A DNA stretch of 64,000 bases from Nocardioides sp. T2.26MG-1 (GTDB lineage: Bacteria; Actinomycetota; Actinomycetes; Propionibacteriales; Nocardioidaceae), in contig NZ_CATNLZ010000032.1 of the NCBI RefSeq assembly GCF_950101795.1, forward strand, positions 248,001 to 312,000, written 5' to 3'. How positions within the stretch are numbered: position 1 is the stretch's first letter; each line of letters starts with the position of its first letter. A program made the position numbers and the translations under genes. Below are positions 8,093-16,231 of this stretch, one piece after another. The notes under the pieces were generated by a model. The model ran no database searches. It saw only the letters and a program-made list of their open reading frames with translations, and was not told where the DNA came from.

Positions 8093-8535
8093 ACGACCGG
8101 ATGAAGCCTGGTGACACCTTGCCGGGGTGGTCGCTGCCGCTGACCCCGACCACCATCGTGAGCACCGCGATCGCGACCCGGGACTGGCAGGACGTCCACC
8201 ACGACCGCGACGTCGCCCAGGCGGCCGGGTCGAAGGACATCTTCATGAACATCCTGACCAGCAACGGCCTGGTGGAGCGGTATGTCGTCGACGCGCTCGG
8301 CCCCGACACCGAGCTCAAGGGCATCGCGATCAGGCTGGGCGCCCCGGCGTACCCCTACGACACGCTGACGTTCCGCGGCGAGGTGACCTCCGTCGAGGAC
8401 GGCATCGCCACGATCAGCGTCGTCGGGTCGGTCTCGCTCGGTGACCACGTCACCGGCACGGTGCGGGTGGTGGCGCTCCCGGCGGTTGAGGTGCGAGCGC
8501 CAGCGAGCCTCGAAACCCCGGGAGCTGACGCATGA
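8089..8535 (+). CDS. chsH1: ChsH1 MaoC-like enoyl-CoA hydratase subunit
   Basis: A 148-residue MaoC-like hydratase subunit corresponding to Rv3541c (ChsH1, about 129 residues). The short motif ATRDWQDVHHDRD near residues 30-41 carries the catalytic Asp/His pair expected for hydratase-2 enzymes. With ChsH2 it would add water to the C17 side-chain enoyl-CoA so that Ltp2 can cleave it. The last 16 or so residues, from VEVRAPASLE onward, are encoded by a dispersed palindromic repeat (8481-8520), so the protein is longer than its homologue and has a foreign-looking tail. Its stop overlaps the ltp2 start (ATGA at 8532). Confidence 0.88.
   Translation: MNDRMKPGDTLPGWSLPLTPTTIVSTAIATRDWQDVHHDRDVAQAAGSKDIFMNILTSNGLVERYVVDALGPDTELKGIAIRLGAPAYPYDTLTFRGEVTSVEDGIATISVVGSVSLGDHVTGTVRVVALPAVEVRAPASLETPGADA
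8481..8520. repeat. Dispersed palindromic repeat inside the chsH1 3' end
   Basis: GGCGGTTGAGGTGCGAGCG followed by CCAGCGAGCCTCGAAACC. This is the same family as the copy at 7643-7681 but in a different phase to the gene, so it is translated rather than terminating the frame. Confidence 0.85.
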
Positions 8536-9695
8536 GCCTCTCCGGCAAGGCCGCGATCGCCGGCATCGGCGCCACGGAGTTCTCCAAGGAGTCCGGCCGC
8601 TCCGAGCTGCAGCTCTCGGTGGAGGCCGTGCAGCACGCGCTGGCCGACTGCGGGCTGACCGCGGCCGACGTCGACGGGCTGACGACGTTCACGATGGACA
8701 CCTCCTCGGAAATCGCCGTGGCGCGCGAGCTGGGCATCCCCGAGCTGCGGTTCTTCAGTCGCATCAACTACGGCGGCGGTGCGGCCTGCGCGACCGTGCA
8801 GCAGGCGGCGATGGCGGTCGCGACCGGCGTGGCCGACGTGGTGGTCTGCTATCGCGGCTTCAACGAGCGCTCGGAGTCGCGCTTCGGGCAGTTCTCGCTC
8901 GCGGCGGCGACCCAGGTCAACACCAACGGCCTCGACAATGCCTGGACCTACCCGATGGGTCTCGGCACGCCGGCGGCGACCGTCGCGATGCAGGCGCGCC
9001 GCTACATGCACGAGTACGGCGCGACCTCCGAGGACTTCGGCCGGGTCGCGGTGGCCGACCGGCGGCACGCCGCCACCAACCCCGCCGCGTTCTTCTACGG
9101 CAAGCCGATCACGCTGGAGGACCACCAGGCCTCGCGGATGATCGTCGACCCGCTGCACCTGCTCGACTGCTGCCAGGAGTCCGACGGCGCGGTGGCGCTG
9201 GTGGTCACCTCGGCCGAGCGGGCGCGCGACCTCGCGCAGAAGCCGGCGTACATCACGGCCGCCGCGCAGGGCAGCGGCGCCGACCAGTTCGTGATGACGT
9301 CGTACTACCGCGCCGACATCGGCATCCCCGAGATGGGCGTGGTCGGCCGCGAGCTGTGGCGCCAGTCCGGCCTGGTGCCCGACGACATGCGGATGGGCAT
9401 CCTCTACGACCACTTCACGCCGTACGTGCTCATGCAACTCGAGGAGCTCGGCTTCTGCGGCAGGGGAGAGGCGCCGGGGTTCATCGCCGACGGAGCCATC
9501 GAGGTCGACGGGAAGTTCCCGCTCAACACGCACGGCGGGCAGCTCGGCGAGGCCTACATCCACGGGATGAACGGCATCGCCGAGGCGGTCCGCCAGGTGC
9601 GCGGCACGTCGGTCAACCCGGTCGACGGGGTCGAGCACCTCGTCGTCACCGCCGGCACCGGAGTGCCGACGAGCGGGCTGATCCTCTCCGCCTGA
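8532..9695 (+). CDS. ltp2: Ltp2 thiolase-fold retro-aldolase of the igr operon
   Basis: A 387-residue thiolase-superfamily lipid-transfer protein matching Ltp2 (Rv3540c). Ltp2 cleaves 17-hydroxy-3-oxo-pregnane-20-carboxyl-CoA to androstenedione-type product and propionyl-CoA, the last side-chain step, in complex with the DUF35 domain of ChsH2. Visible marks are AAIAGIGATEFSKESGRSE at the N-terminus, YGGGAACATVQQAAMAVATG in the core and HGGQLGEAYIHGMNGI near the C-terminus. Classical thiolase cysteines are absent at the usual places, as expected for this group. It is the last gene of the chsE2E1-chsH2-chsH1-ltp2 operon and ends in a perfect palindrome shared with the convergent MarR gene. Confidence 0.92.
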   Translation: MSLSGKAAIAGIGATEFSKESGRSELQLSVEAVQHALADCGLTAADVDGLTTFTMDTSSEIAVARELGIPELRFFSRINYGGGAACATVQQAAMAVATGVADVVVCYRGFNERSESRFGQFSLAAATQVNTNGLDNAWTYPMGLGTPAATVAMQARRYMHEYGATSEDFGRVAVADRRHAATNPAAFFYGKPITLEDHQASRMIVDPLHLLDCCQESDGAVALVVTSAERARDLAQKPAYITAAAQGSGADQFVMTSYYRADIGIPEMGVVGRELWRQSGLVPDDMRMGILYDHFTPYVLMQLEELGFCGRGEAPGFIADGAIEVDGKFPLNTHGGQLGEAYIHGMNGIAEAVRQVRGTSVNPVDGVEHLVVTAGTGVPTSGLILSA

Positions 9696-9707
9696 GCCCG
9701 GGCTCAG
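9692..9707. terminator. Probable bidirectional terminator hairpin
   Basis: CTGAGCCCGGGCTCAG is a perfect 16-base palindrome. It overlaps the ltp2 stop and ends two bases before the convergent MarR gene. There is no T tract, as is usual in GC-rich actinobacteria. Confidence 0.6.
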
Positions 9708-9709
9708 CC

Positions 9710-10156
9710 TCAGTCCGTGCCGCCGGTGGCGATCCGCTCCAACAGCTCGCGCAGGCGGACGGCATCGGCCTCGCCGAGATCGGCCAGCAGCCGCTGCTCC
9801 GCACGGTCGCTCGCTCGGGTCGCCACCTTCAGCGTCTTGCGCCCGACGTCGGTGAGCTCGACGACGTTGCGACGGCGGTCGGCGGGATCGGACCGGCGGG
9901 CCACCAGCCCCTTGCCCTCGAGCGCGTCGACGAGGCCGACCATCGTCGTGCGGTCGACCCCGAGGCGCTGGGCCGCCTGCTGCTGGGACTCAGGCTCGCG
10001 GTCGGCGAGCAGGAGGAGCACGGCCAGCTCGCGCGCGTTGATGCCCGACGAAGCCAGGTGCTCCTCGTGCAGCTCGTCGAGCGTCAGCAGGGCGTACTTG
10101 AGCAGGTAGGTCAGCCGCCGGCGCAGTCCCGGACCGAGGTCGCGCTCGTCAGCCAT
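9710..10156 (-). CDS. MarR-family transcriptional regulator
   Basis: A 148-residue winged-helix regulator. The core INARELAVLLLLADREPESQ followed by QAAQRLGVDRTTMVGLVDAL is the MarR recognition helix region, and RRSDPADRRRNVVELTDVG is the typical wing DxRD..R..LT signature. It is divergent from an NAD-dependent epimerase gene, with an inverted repeat in the shared promoter. MarR proteins commonly repress their divergent neighbour and themselves; the effector is unknown. Confidence 0.9.
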   Translation of the reverse strand: MADERDLGPGLRRRLTYLLKYALLTLDELHEEHLASSGINARELAVLLLLADREPESQQQAAQRLGVDRTTMVGLVDALEGKGLVARRSDPADRRRNVVELTDVGRKTLKVATRASDRAEQRLLADLGEADAVRLRELLERIATGGTD

Positions 10157-10179
10157 GGGCCCATCCTAGGGGTACGCTT

Positions 10180-10200
10180 ATCATCAGCACTACTGACGAT
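10180..10200. promoter_or_regulatory. Inverted repeat, likely MarR operator
   Basis: ATCATCAG at 10180-10187 and CTGACGAT at 10193-10200 form an inverted repeat with one mismatch and a 5-base spacer. It lies in the short intergenic gap between the divergent MarR and epimerase genes. Confidence 0.5.
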
Positions 10201-10217
10201 CACTGCAAAGGACGAGT

Positions 10218-11036
10218 ATGACGACTCTTCTCCTCACCGGCGCCACGGGGCTGGTCGGCTCGCGGCTCCTGCCCCGGCTCGCGGACGCCGGCTTCGCCTG
10301 CCGGGCGCTGGTGCGCCGCGACGTCGCACTGCCCGACGGCGTCACCGCGTTGCGTGGTGACCTCGACGACCCCGACTCGCTCCCGTCCGCCGTGGCGGGG
10401 GTCGATGCCGTCGTCCACCTCGCAGCCCTGTTCCGCACCGACGACGAGGACGCGATCTGGCGGGCGAACCTCGACGGCACCCGTCACCTCGTCGATGCGG
10501 TCACAGCGCACGCGCCCGACGCGCGGGTCGTGATGGCCAGCACGGGCAACGTCTACGACGCGACCGCCGCGTGGCCGAGCCGGGAGACCGACACCTGCTC
10601 GCCGACCCTGGCCTACCCGGCGAGCAAGCTCGCCGCCGAGGGCGTGCTGCGCGACAGCGGCCTGACCTGGTCGATCCTTCGTCTCCCGTTCGTGTACGGC
10701 GACGGCGACGGGCACCTCGCCTCGATGCCGAGGCTCGCCCCGCGCTTCGGGCTGCACCCGGCCCACACGTACTCCGTCGCCCACCACCGCGACGTGGCCG
10801 CGATCGTGCGCCTCGCCCTCACCGGGGCCGCCGACGGCCGCATCGTCAACCTCACCGACGACGCGCCCGTCACGGTGTGGGAGATGGCCGAGCTCGCCGG
10901 CGAGCCGGTCGAGCCGTCGGCCGCACCCCTCGAGCACCCGTGGGCGGGCCGGATGGACGGGTCGCTGGCGCGAGAGCTGGGCTTCCGGCCGACCGTGCCG
11001 ACGATCCGCGCCGCGGCTGCGGAGGGGATCCTCTGA
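10218..11036 (+). CDS. NAD-dependent epimerase/dehydratase (extended SDR)
   Basis: A 272-residue extended short-chain dehydrogenase. The Rossmann motif TGATGLVG is at residues 7-14, and the catalytic region reads YPASKLAAEG (YxxxK) after MASTGNVY. Family members act on nucleotide sugars, flavonoids or quinone-like compounds; the substrate cannot be told. It is divergent from the MarR gene and probably under its control. The start is an ATG with AAAGGA about seven bases upstream. Confidence 0.85.
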   Translation: MTTLLLTGATGLVGSRLLPRLADAGFACRALVRRDVALPDGVTALRGDLDDPDSLPSAVAGVDAVVHLAALFRTDDEDAIWRANLDGTRHLVDAVTAHAPDARVVMASTGNVYDATAAWPSRETDTCSPTLAYPASKLAAEGVLRDSGLTWSILRLPFVYGDGDGHLASMPRLAPRFGLHPAHTYSVAHHRDVAAIVRLALTGAADGRIVNLTDDAPVTVWEMAELAGEPVEPSAAPLEHPWAGRMDGSLARELGFRPTVPTIRAAAAEGIL

Positions 11037-11066
11037 CCCAACGGCGCCTGAGTCGACGGAGGTCGG

Positions 11067-11522
11067 TCAGGCGTTCTCGTAGGCGTCCTTGACCTCGGCC
11101 GGGCTCGCGGCGTTGGGCTGGGAGATGCGGACCTGGTTGCCGAACGGGTCCCGGATGCCGAAGTCGGTGCCGTAGGGCTGCTGGACCGGCTCCTGGGTGA
11201 TCTCGACGCCAGCCTCGGCGAGTGCGGCGTACGTCGCGTGCACGTCGTCGCTGAGCAGGAACAGCCCACCGAGCGCCCCCTTGGTGACGAGCTCGCGCAC
11301 CTGGGCGGCCGTGGACTCGTCGTGCTGCGGGCCGCCGACGAGCTCCAGCAGGAGCGAGGAGTCCTGTCCCGGCACGCCGATCGTGAGCCAGCGCATGAAG
11401 CCGAGGTCGATGTCGTCGCGGACCTCGAAGCCGAGGTGGGTCGTGTAGAAGTCGAGCGCCTCGTCCTGGTCGAGCACCGGAAGGGAGCGGATGTTGAGGC
11501 TGGTGATGTGGTTGTTGGTCAT
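11067..11522 (-). CDS. VOC-family (glyoxalase/bleomycin resistance-like) protein
   Basis: A 151-residue vicinal-oxygen-chelate protein. It has the two beta-alpha-beta-beta-beta units, with LDFYTTHLGFEVRDD in the first and YGTDFGIRDPFGNQVRISQP in the second, where the final acidic metal-ligand position is changed or shifted. The ATG at 11522 was chosen because it overlaps the stop of the upstream AraC gene (ATGA), which suggests translational coupling. The substrate is unknown. The paired AraC regulator may respond to the same compound that this protein binds or converts. Confidence 0.85.
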   Translation of the reverse strand: MTNNHITSLNIRSLPVLDQDEALDFYTTHLGFEVRDDIDLGFMRWLTIGVPGQDSSLLLELVGGPQHDESTAAQVRELVTKGALGGLFLLSDDVHATYAALAEAGVEITQEPVQQPYGTDFGIRDPFGNQVRISQPNAASPAEVKDAYENA

Positions 11523-11965
11523 GACGAGGACGCTAGAGGTCGCGGACCGGCACCGGCTTCTCCAAAACGACTGTCTCGTGGGCGGGTCCAGGTGGCGATG
11601 AAGCACGACGGCACGGCGACCGGGGCGTGGCGGGCGCGGAAGCGGGTCGGCGAGTGACCGACGATCCTGCTGAACGTCGAGCTGAACGTGCCGAGGCTGG
11701 CGAACCCCGTGTCCCAGGCGATGTCCGTGATCGCACGGTCGGTCTGGCGCAGCAGCGTCATCGCGCGCTCGATCCGGCGGCGCTGGAGGTAGCGGTGCGG
11801 GGTCTCGCCGTACACCTGCTTGAACATCCGCCCGAACTGGGACGGCGAGAGGTGCGCGACGGACGCCAGGGTGGGGATGTCGAGCGGCTCGGCGTAGCGG
11901 CGGTCCATCTCGTCGCGGGCGCGCAGCATCCGGCGGTTGAGGTCCTCGCGCCTGCTGAGCTCCAC
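11519..11965 (-). CDS. AraC-family DNA-binding regulator, short form
   Basis: A regulator of about 148 residues consisting almost only of the AraC/XylS DNA-binding domain. The two helix-turn-helix units appear as IPTLASVAHLSPSQFGRMFK and ITDIAWDTGFASLGTFSSTF, followed by GHSPTRFR. No sensor domain precedes it. A longer frame reaches 12109 but its first 40 residues would be translated tandem-repeat DNA, so I prefer the GTG at 11965 (or an ATG at 11929). It overlaps the downstream VOC gene by four bases. Such short AraC proteins often regulate in concert with a VOC partner. Confidence 0.82.
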   Translation of the reverse strand: MELSRREDLNRRMLRARDEMDRRYAEPLDIPTLASVAHLSPSQFGRMFKQVYGETPHRYLQRRRIERAMTLLRQTDRAITDIAWDTGFASLGTFSSTFSRIVGHSPTRFRARHAPVAVPSCFIATWTRPRDSRFGEAGAGPRPLASSS

Positions 11966-11997
11966 GGTCGTCGAGACTAGTCGGCGCGGCGGTGAAG

Positions 11998-12111
11998 GTT
12001 GAGTCGGGAGTTCGGACGGTCGAGTCGCGAGCTTCTCGCGGCGCGACGTACAGAAGTCCCGATTCGGCGTACAGAACTCACGACTCAACGGGCAGAAGTC
12101 ACGACTCAACC
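11998..12111. repeat. Array of GTTGAGTCGGGA-type repeats, partly inverted
   Basis: On the left are two units reading GTTGAGTCGGGAGTTC and GTCGAGTCGCGAGCTTC. On the right are three units in the opposite sense: CAGAAGTCCCGATTC, CAGAACTCACGACTCAAC and CAGAAGTCACGACTCAAC. The whole can fold into a long hairpin. The last unit supplies the final codons and stop of the dienelactone hydrolase gene. A related direct array is at 22015-22093. Confidence 0.8.
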
Positions 12112-12836
12112 TGGAGCTTGCCGGAGAAGAACCCGAGCACCCGGTCGACGGCCTCCTGCGAGCGGTGCTCGGTGAGCGTCGAGTGGCCCGTGCCCTCGAG
12201 GTCGACGCGCAGGAACGCGCCGCCGAGCTCGCGGGTGAGGGTCTCGAAGCGGGTGCCGACGGCGCGGTCGCCGGCGTAGCGCAGCCCGAGCACCTCGCAC
12301 CCGGCGGCCGCGCGCTCCTTGACCGAGGTGAGGTCGGCGGGGGAGAGGTTGAGGTCGGCGGCGCGCGCCTTGCCGACCGGGAACGGCAGCGAGGGCTGGG
12401 CGAGCACCGGCGCGGCCACCGACGGGTCGACCATCATGGCCAGCGCGAACCCGCCGGTGAAGCACATGCCGAGCGCGCCGACGCCCGGCCCGCCGAGCTC
12501 GTCGTGCAGCGTCCGGGCCAGGTCGCGCAGCCACACCGCGACCGGGGAGGTCTGCCCGGTCGCCATCGTCGTGAACTCTTTGCTGACGCACAGGCGCGGG
12601 AGCACCTTGGCGATCGCGGCGGCGCCCATCGGCGCCTCGGGCGTGCCGAACAGGTGCGGCAGGACGACGGTGTAGCCGGCCGCGACCAGCTCCTCGGCGA
12701 ACCCGATGACCTTCGGGGTCAGCCCGGGGATCTCGTGGATCACGATGACGCCCGGCCCGGTGCCCTTCCGGTACGTCGGGTGCGTGACCCCGCCGGCCGT
12801 GTGCTCGCCCTGCGTCCAGCTGTCGAGGAGGCTCAT
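12099..12836 (-). CDS. Dienelactone hydrolase family protein
   Basis: A 245-residue alpha/beta hydrolase of the dienelactone hydrolase family. VIVIHEIPGLTP is the oxyanion region, the nucleophile elbow is GMCFTGG with cysteine as nucleophile near residue 142, and the acid and histidine follow as YAGDRAVGT and GTGHST. DLH enzymes hydrolyse dienelactones from aromatic catabolism, but many actinobacterial members have unknown substrates. The last four codons (QVES) and the TGA lie in a repeat unit, showing that the array was added to or grew at the gene's 3' end. ATG preceded by CTGCGGGC, no clear ribosome site. Confidence 0.87.
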   Translation of the reverse strand: MSLLDSWTQGEHTAGGVTHPTYRKGTGPGVIVIHEIPGLTPKVIGFAEELVAAGYTVVLPHLFGTPEAPMGAAAIAKVLPRLCVSKEFTTMATGQTSPVAVWLRDLARTLHDELGGPGVGALGMCFTGGFALAMMVDPSVAAPVLAQPSLPFPVGKARAADLNLSPADLTSVKERAAAGCEVLGLRYAGDRAVGTRFETLTRELGGAFLRVDLEGTGHSTLTEHRSQEAVDRVLGFFSGKLQVES

Positions 12837-12854
12837 GCCCGCAGGGTAAGGGGA

Positions 12855-15320
12855 TCAGGGGGAGGGACGGCGTACGCCGCGCGTCGGCGGCGCGGTCGTC
12901 GGGTCCTCCGGCCAGGCGTGCTTGGGGTAGCGGCCGCGGAGCTCGGCGCGCACCTGCGGGTAGCCGTTGGCCCAGAACGACGCCAGGTCGGCGGTCACCG
13001 CGGCCGGGCGCCGCGCGGGCGTGAGCAGGTGCAGCAGGAGCGGGACCCGGCCGTCCGCGACCCGCGGCGCCGCCGCCCAGCCGAACACCTCCTGCAGCCG
13101 CACCGCCAGCACGGGCTGGTCGCCGCCGTAGTCGATCCGGACGCTCGAGCCGCTCGGCACCTGCACCCGCTCGGGGGCGAGGTCGTCGAGTCGCCCGGCC
13201 TCGGGCCAGGGCAGCAGCCGGCGCAGCGCGGCGAGCACGTCGATCCGGCGCAGGTCGCGCACGCCGCGGATCCGCGCGAGCTCGGGTCCGAGCCAGCTCT
13301 CGACGCTCTCCGAGAGCGCCTGGTCGGAGACGTCCGGCCACGGGTCGCCGAGGGCCCGGTGCAGGAACGCCAGCCGTTCGCGCAGCGCGGTGGCGGCCTC
13401 GGTCCAGGGCAGCACGGCCAGCCCCCGCTGCCGCAGGCCCTCCCGGACGGCCGCCGCCACCAGCGCGGGATCGGGGTCGCCGATCGTCACCGAGGACAGC
13501 TCGATGGCCCCCAGGGAGACGACCCGCCGCGCGACGACCCGGTCCTCGGACCAGGTGACCTGCTCGGTCTCCTGCCAGATCGCGGACGCCGCCTCGAGGG
13601 CGAGGTCCTCGGGGAGCGGCGCGGCCGAGCGGACGGTCGCGTCCCGGGCGCCCGGCCGCCGGTCGGCGTCCGCGATCGCCAGCCACGGCAGGCCGGCGAT
13701 CGGGGAGCCGGCGGGCACGACCGCGCCGGTGCCCGACGTCATCAAGTACGCCGTGCCGCCGGGCCGCAGCCGGGCGATCCGGTCGGGGTGGGCGAGCGCG
13801 ACGACGAGTCCGACGGCGACGTCGTCCGGGAGCCCGCTGCCCGGTCGGCGTGCGCCACCGAGCGCGGCCTCGAGGCGCCTCGCCGACGCGGCCCACGCCG
13901 TACCGTCGGGTCCGCCCCGGCGCACGGCGCGCAGCGCGGCCACGAGGTCGGCTCCGGGGGCGCGCACGTCCTCGGACAGCAGGGCCACGATCTCGGCGGC
14001 GCGCCGGGAGCCGGCGACGTCGGCCCCGTGGAGCAGCGCGCGGGCGAGCCTCGGGTCGGTGCCGATGCCGGCGATCCGGCGGCCCCGGTCGGTGACCGCC
14101 CCGTCCTCGGTGACGGCCCCGAGCCCGGCGAGCGTCGACCACGCCGCGGCCATCGCCGACTCCGGCGGCTGGTCCAGCAGGGCAAGCAGAGCCGGATCGG
14201 GGCTGCCCCAGGTGGCGATCTCGAGCGCGAACGCGGTGAGGTCGGCGGTCGCGATCTCCGGGGCGGGGTGCGTGGGCAGGTGCGCGTGCTCGGCCTCCGA
14301 CCAGCAGCGGTAGACCGCGCCGGGGGCCTCGCGTCCGGCGCGGCCGGCGCGCTGCTCGGCGGCCGCGCGGCTCGCCGGCACCGTGACCAGTCCGGCCAGC
14401 CCGCGGCGGTGGTCGGTGTGCGGCTGCCGCGAGAGGCCGGCGTCGACGACGGCTTGCACTCCCGGGACGGTCAGGGAGGACTCCGCGACGGCGGTCGAGA
14501 CCACGACCCGGCGTCGCGGGCCGGGCGTGAGAGCCAGGTCCTGATCGCGAGGCGGCAGCCGCCCGTGCAGGGGACGGACGTCGGCGTCCACGCCGGCCAG
14601 CCGGGCGGCGACGCCCGCCACCTCGCCCGCGCCGGGCAGGAACGCCAGGACGTCTCCGTCCTGCTCGGCGAGCGCCCGGCGCACGCACGCCGCGACGTGG
14701 TCGAGGAAGCGGGGGGTGAGCCCCCGGTCGTCGGACCGGCGTACGCCGGGCGGCAGCGGGCACCAGACCTCGGTGACCGGGTGCAGCGTGGCCGGGACGG
14801 CGATCACCGGCGCCGGCGTCGTGCCGCCGAGAAGGGACGCGGTGCGCTCGGCCTCGATCGTCGCGGACATCGCGACCAACGGGAGGTCCGGTCGCAGGTG
14901 CGCGCGCACCTCGACGAGCAGGGCCAGCGTCAGGTCGGAGTCGAGCTGGCGCTCGTGGACCTCGTCGAGCACGACCGCGGCGACACCGGCAAGGCCGGGG
15001 TCGCGCTGGAGCCGGCGGAGCAGCACGCCGGTGGTGACGAACTCGATCCGGGTGCGGGCGCCGACCTGGCGGTCGCCGCGCACGGAGTAGCCGACGGTCT
15101 GCCCCACCGGCTCGCCGAGGAGGTGGGCGACCCGACGGGCCGCCGCCCGGGCCGCGATCCGGCGCGGCTGGGTGACCACCACCCGCCCGTCCACCAGACC
15201 GGGCGACGCCGCGACGGCGGGCGGCACCAGCGTCGTCTTGCCGGTGCCGGGCGGCGCCTGGACGACGGCGGTGCCGGTGGACCGGAGGGCGGCGGCGAGG
15301 TCGGCCAGACCGTGCCGCAC
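12855..15320 (-). CDS. hrpB: ATP-dependent helicase HrpB
   Basis: A DEAH-box helicase of about 821 residues. Motif I is QAPPGTGKTTLVPPA, motif II is LDEVHERQLDSD (DEVH), motif III is AMSATIE and motif VI is AEQRAGRAGR. The C-terminal half carries the HrpB-specific region ending YPQVRAELRGRYPKHAWPED, typical of this family. The exact start is uncertain: the GTG at 15320 gives a normal HrpB N-terminus, but the frame is open upstream into the PPK2 gene and a start near 15386 cannot be excluded. HrpB has no well-defined role; it is thought to act on RNA. Confidence 0.88.
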   Translation of the reverse strand: MRHGLADLAAALRSTGTAVVQAPPGTGKTTLVPPAVAASPGLVDGRVVVTQPRRIAARAAARRVAHLLGEPVGQTVGYSVRGDRQVGARTRIEFVTTGVLLRRLQRDPGLAGVAAVVLDEVHERQLDSDLTLALLVEVRAHLRPDLPLVAMSATIEAERTASLLGGTTPAPVIAVPATLHPVTEVWCPLPPGVRRSDDRGLTPRFLDHVAACVRRALAEQDGDVLAFLPGAGEVAGVAARLAGVDADVRPLHGRLPPRDQDLALTPGPRRRVVVSTAVAESSLTVPGVQAVVDAGLSRQPHTDHRRGLAGLVTVPASRAAAEQRAGRAGREAPGAVYRCWSEAEHAHLPTHPAPEIATADLTAFALEIATWGSPDPALLALLDQPPESAMAAAWSTLAGLGAVTEDGAVTDRGRRIAGIGTDPRLARALLHGADVAGSRRAAEIVALLSEDVRAPGADLVAALRAVRRGGPDGTAWAASARRLEAALGGARRPGSGLPDDVAVGLVVALAHPDRIARLRPGGTAYLMTSGTGAVVPAGSPIAGLPWLAIADADRRPGARDATVRSAAPLPEDLALEAASAIWQETEQVTWSEDRVVARRVVSLGAIELSSVTIGDPDPALVAAAVREGLRQRGLAVLPWTEAATALRERLAFLHRALGDPWPDVSDQALSESVESWLGPELARIRGVRDLRRIDVLAALRRLLPWPEAGRLDDLAPERVQVPSGSSVRIDYGGDQPVLAVRLQEVFGWAAAPRVADGRVPLLLHLLTPARRPAAVTADLASFWANGYPQVRAELRGRYPKHAWPEDPTTAPPTRGVRRPSP

Positions 15321-15382
15321 CGGCAGGTCGGGCGGGTCCGCGAGCAGCCGCTCGATCGGGTCGCCCCGTCCGGCGGGCGAGG

Positions 15383-16186
15383 TCAGAGCAGCCCCTCGAC
15401 GTGGTCGGGAACGTAGTTGGTGTGGTCGCGCGGTGGGCGGACGTAGCCGGTCGAGGCCGGTCGCTCGGGGATGGCGATCTCGGGCAGCGGCACGTCGCGG
15501 TACTCCAGGGTGGACAGCAGGTGGGCCATCATGTTCAGCCGCGCCTCCTTCTTCACGTCGCCCTCGACGACGTACCACGGAGCCTCGGGGATGTCGGTGT
15601 GCACCATCATGTCGTCCTTGGCGCGCGAGTAGTCCTCCCAGCGCGTGATGGACTCGAGGTCCATCGTCGACAGCTTCCACCGCCGCATCGGGTCCTCGAC
15701 GCGCGCCTTGAAGCGGCGGTGCTGCTCCTCGTCACTGACCGAGAACCAGTACTTGCGCAGCAGGATCCCGTCCTCGACGAGCAGCCGCTCGAAGATCGGG
15801 CACTGGTGGAGGAACCGCCGGTGCTCGACCGGGGTGCAGAAGCCCATCACGTGCTCGACTCCGGCGCGGTTGTACCAGGACCGGTCGAACAGCACGATCT
15901 CGCCGGGGCTGGGCAGGTGCTCGACGTACCGCTGGAAGTACCACTGCCCGCGCTGCCGCTCGCTCGGTGCGGGGAGCGCGGCGATGCGCGCGACGCGGGG
16001 GTTGAGGTACTGCGTGATCCGCTTGATCGCGCCGCCCTTGCCGGCGGCGTCACGGCCCTCGAAGACGATCACCAGCCGCTTGCCCTCGGCGCGCACCCAC
16101 TCCTGCACCTTGACCATCTCGGCCTGCAGCCGGAACAGCTCCGCCTCGTACTGCTCGTCGGACAGCCGCCTCTTGGACTTCGCCAT
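15383..16186 (-). CDS. ppk2: Polyphosphate kinase 2 (PPK2)
   Basis: A 267-residue PPK2-family enzyme that transfers phosphate between polyphosphate and nucleotides. The Walker A motif is EGRDAAGKGG (residues about 43-52), and the Walker B/lid region is VLFDRSWYNRAGVE followed by VMGFCTP. YWFSVSDEEQHRRF and DPMRRWKLSTMD are also family marks. The length fits a one-domain PPK2. The ATG at 16186 was chosen over an upstream one because MAKSKRR is the usual type of start. Whether it is class I, II or III cannot be settled by eye. Confidence 0.92.
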   Translation of the reverse strand: MAKSKRRLSDEQYEAELFRLQAEMVKVQEWVRAEGKRLVIVFEGRDAAGKGGAIKRITQYLNPRVARIAALPAPSERQRGQWYFQRYVEHLPSPGEIVLFDRSWYNRAGVEHVMGFCTPVEHRRFLHQCPIFERLLVEDGILLRKYWFSVSDEEQHRRFKARVEDPMRRWKLSTMDLESITRWEDYSRAKDDMMVHTDIPEAPWYVVEGDVKKEARLNMMAHLLSTLEYRDVPLPEIAIPERPASTGYVRPPRDHTNYVPDHVEGLL

Positions 16187-16231
16187 GCTTCGCACCCTAG
16201 TCACGGGCCGCCGCCCGCGTGGGGAGAGGCG

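Noticed and set aside
11966..12109. N-terminal extension of the AraC protein
   Set aside because: The extra residues are translated tandem-repeat DNA and no ribosome site was seen; the start was placed at 11965.
12165..15416. Very long plus-strand open frame antisense to hrpB
   Set aside because: It is the low-stop shadow typical of GC-rich genes. The minus strand carries clear helicase motifs, and the antisense translation has only Gly/Arg/Asp-rich low-complexity sequence.
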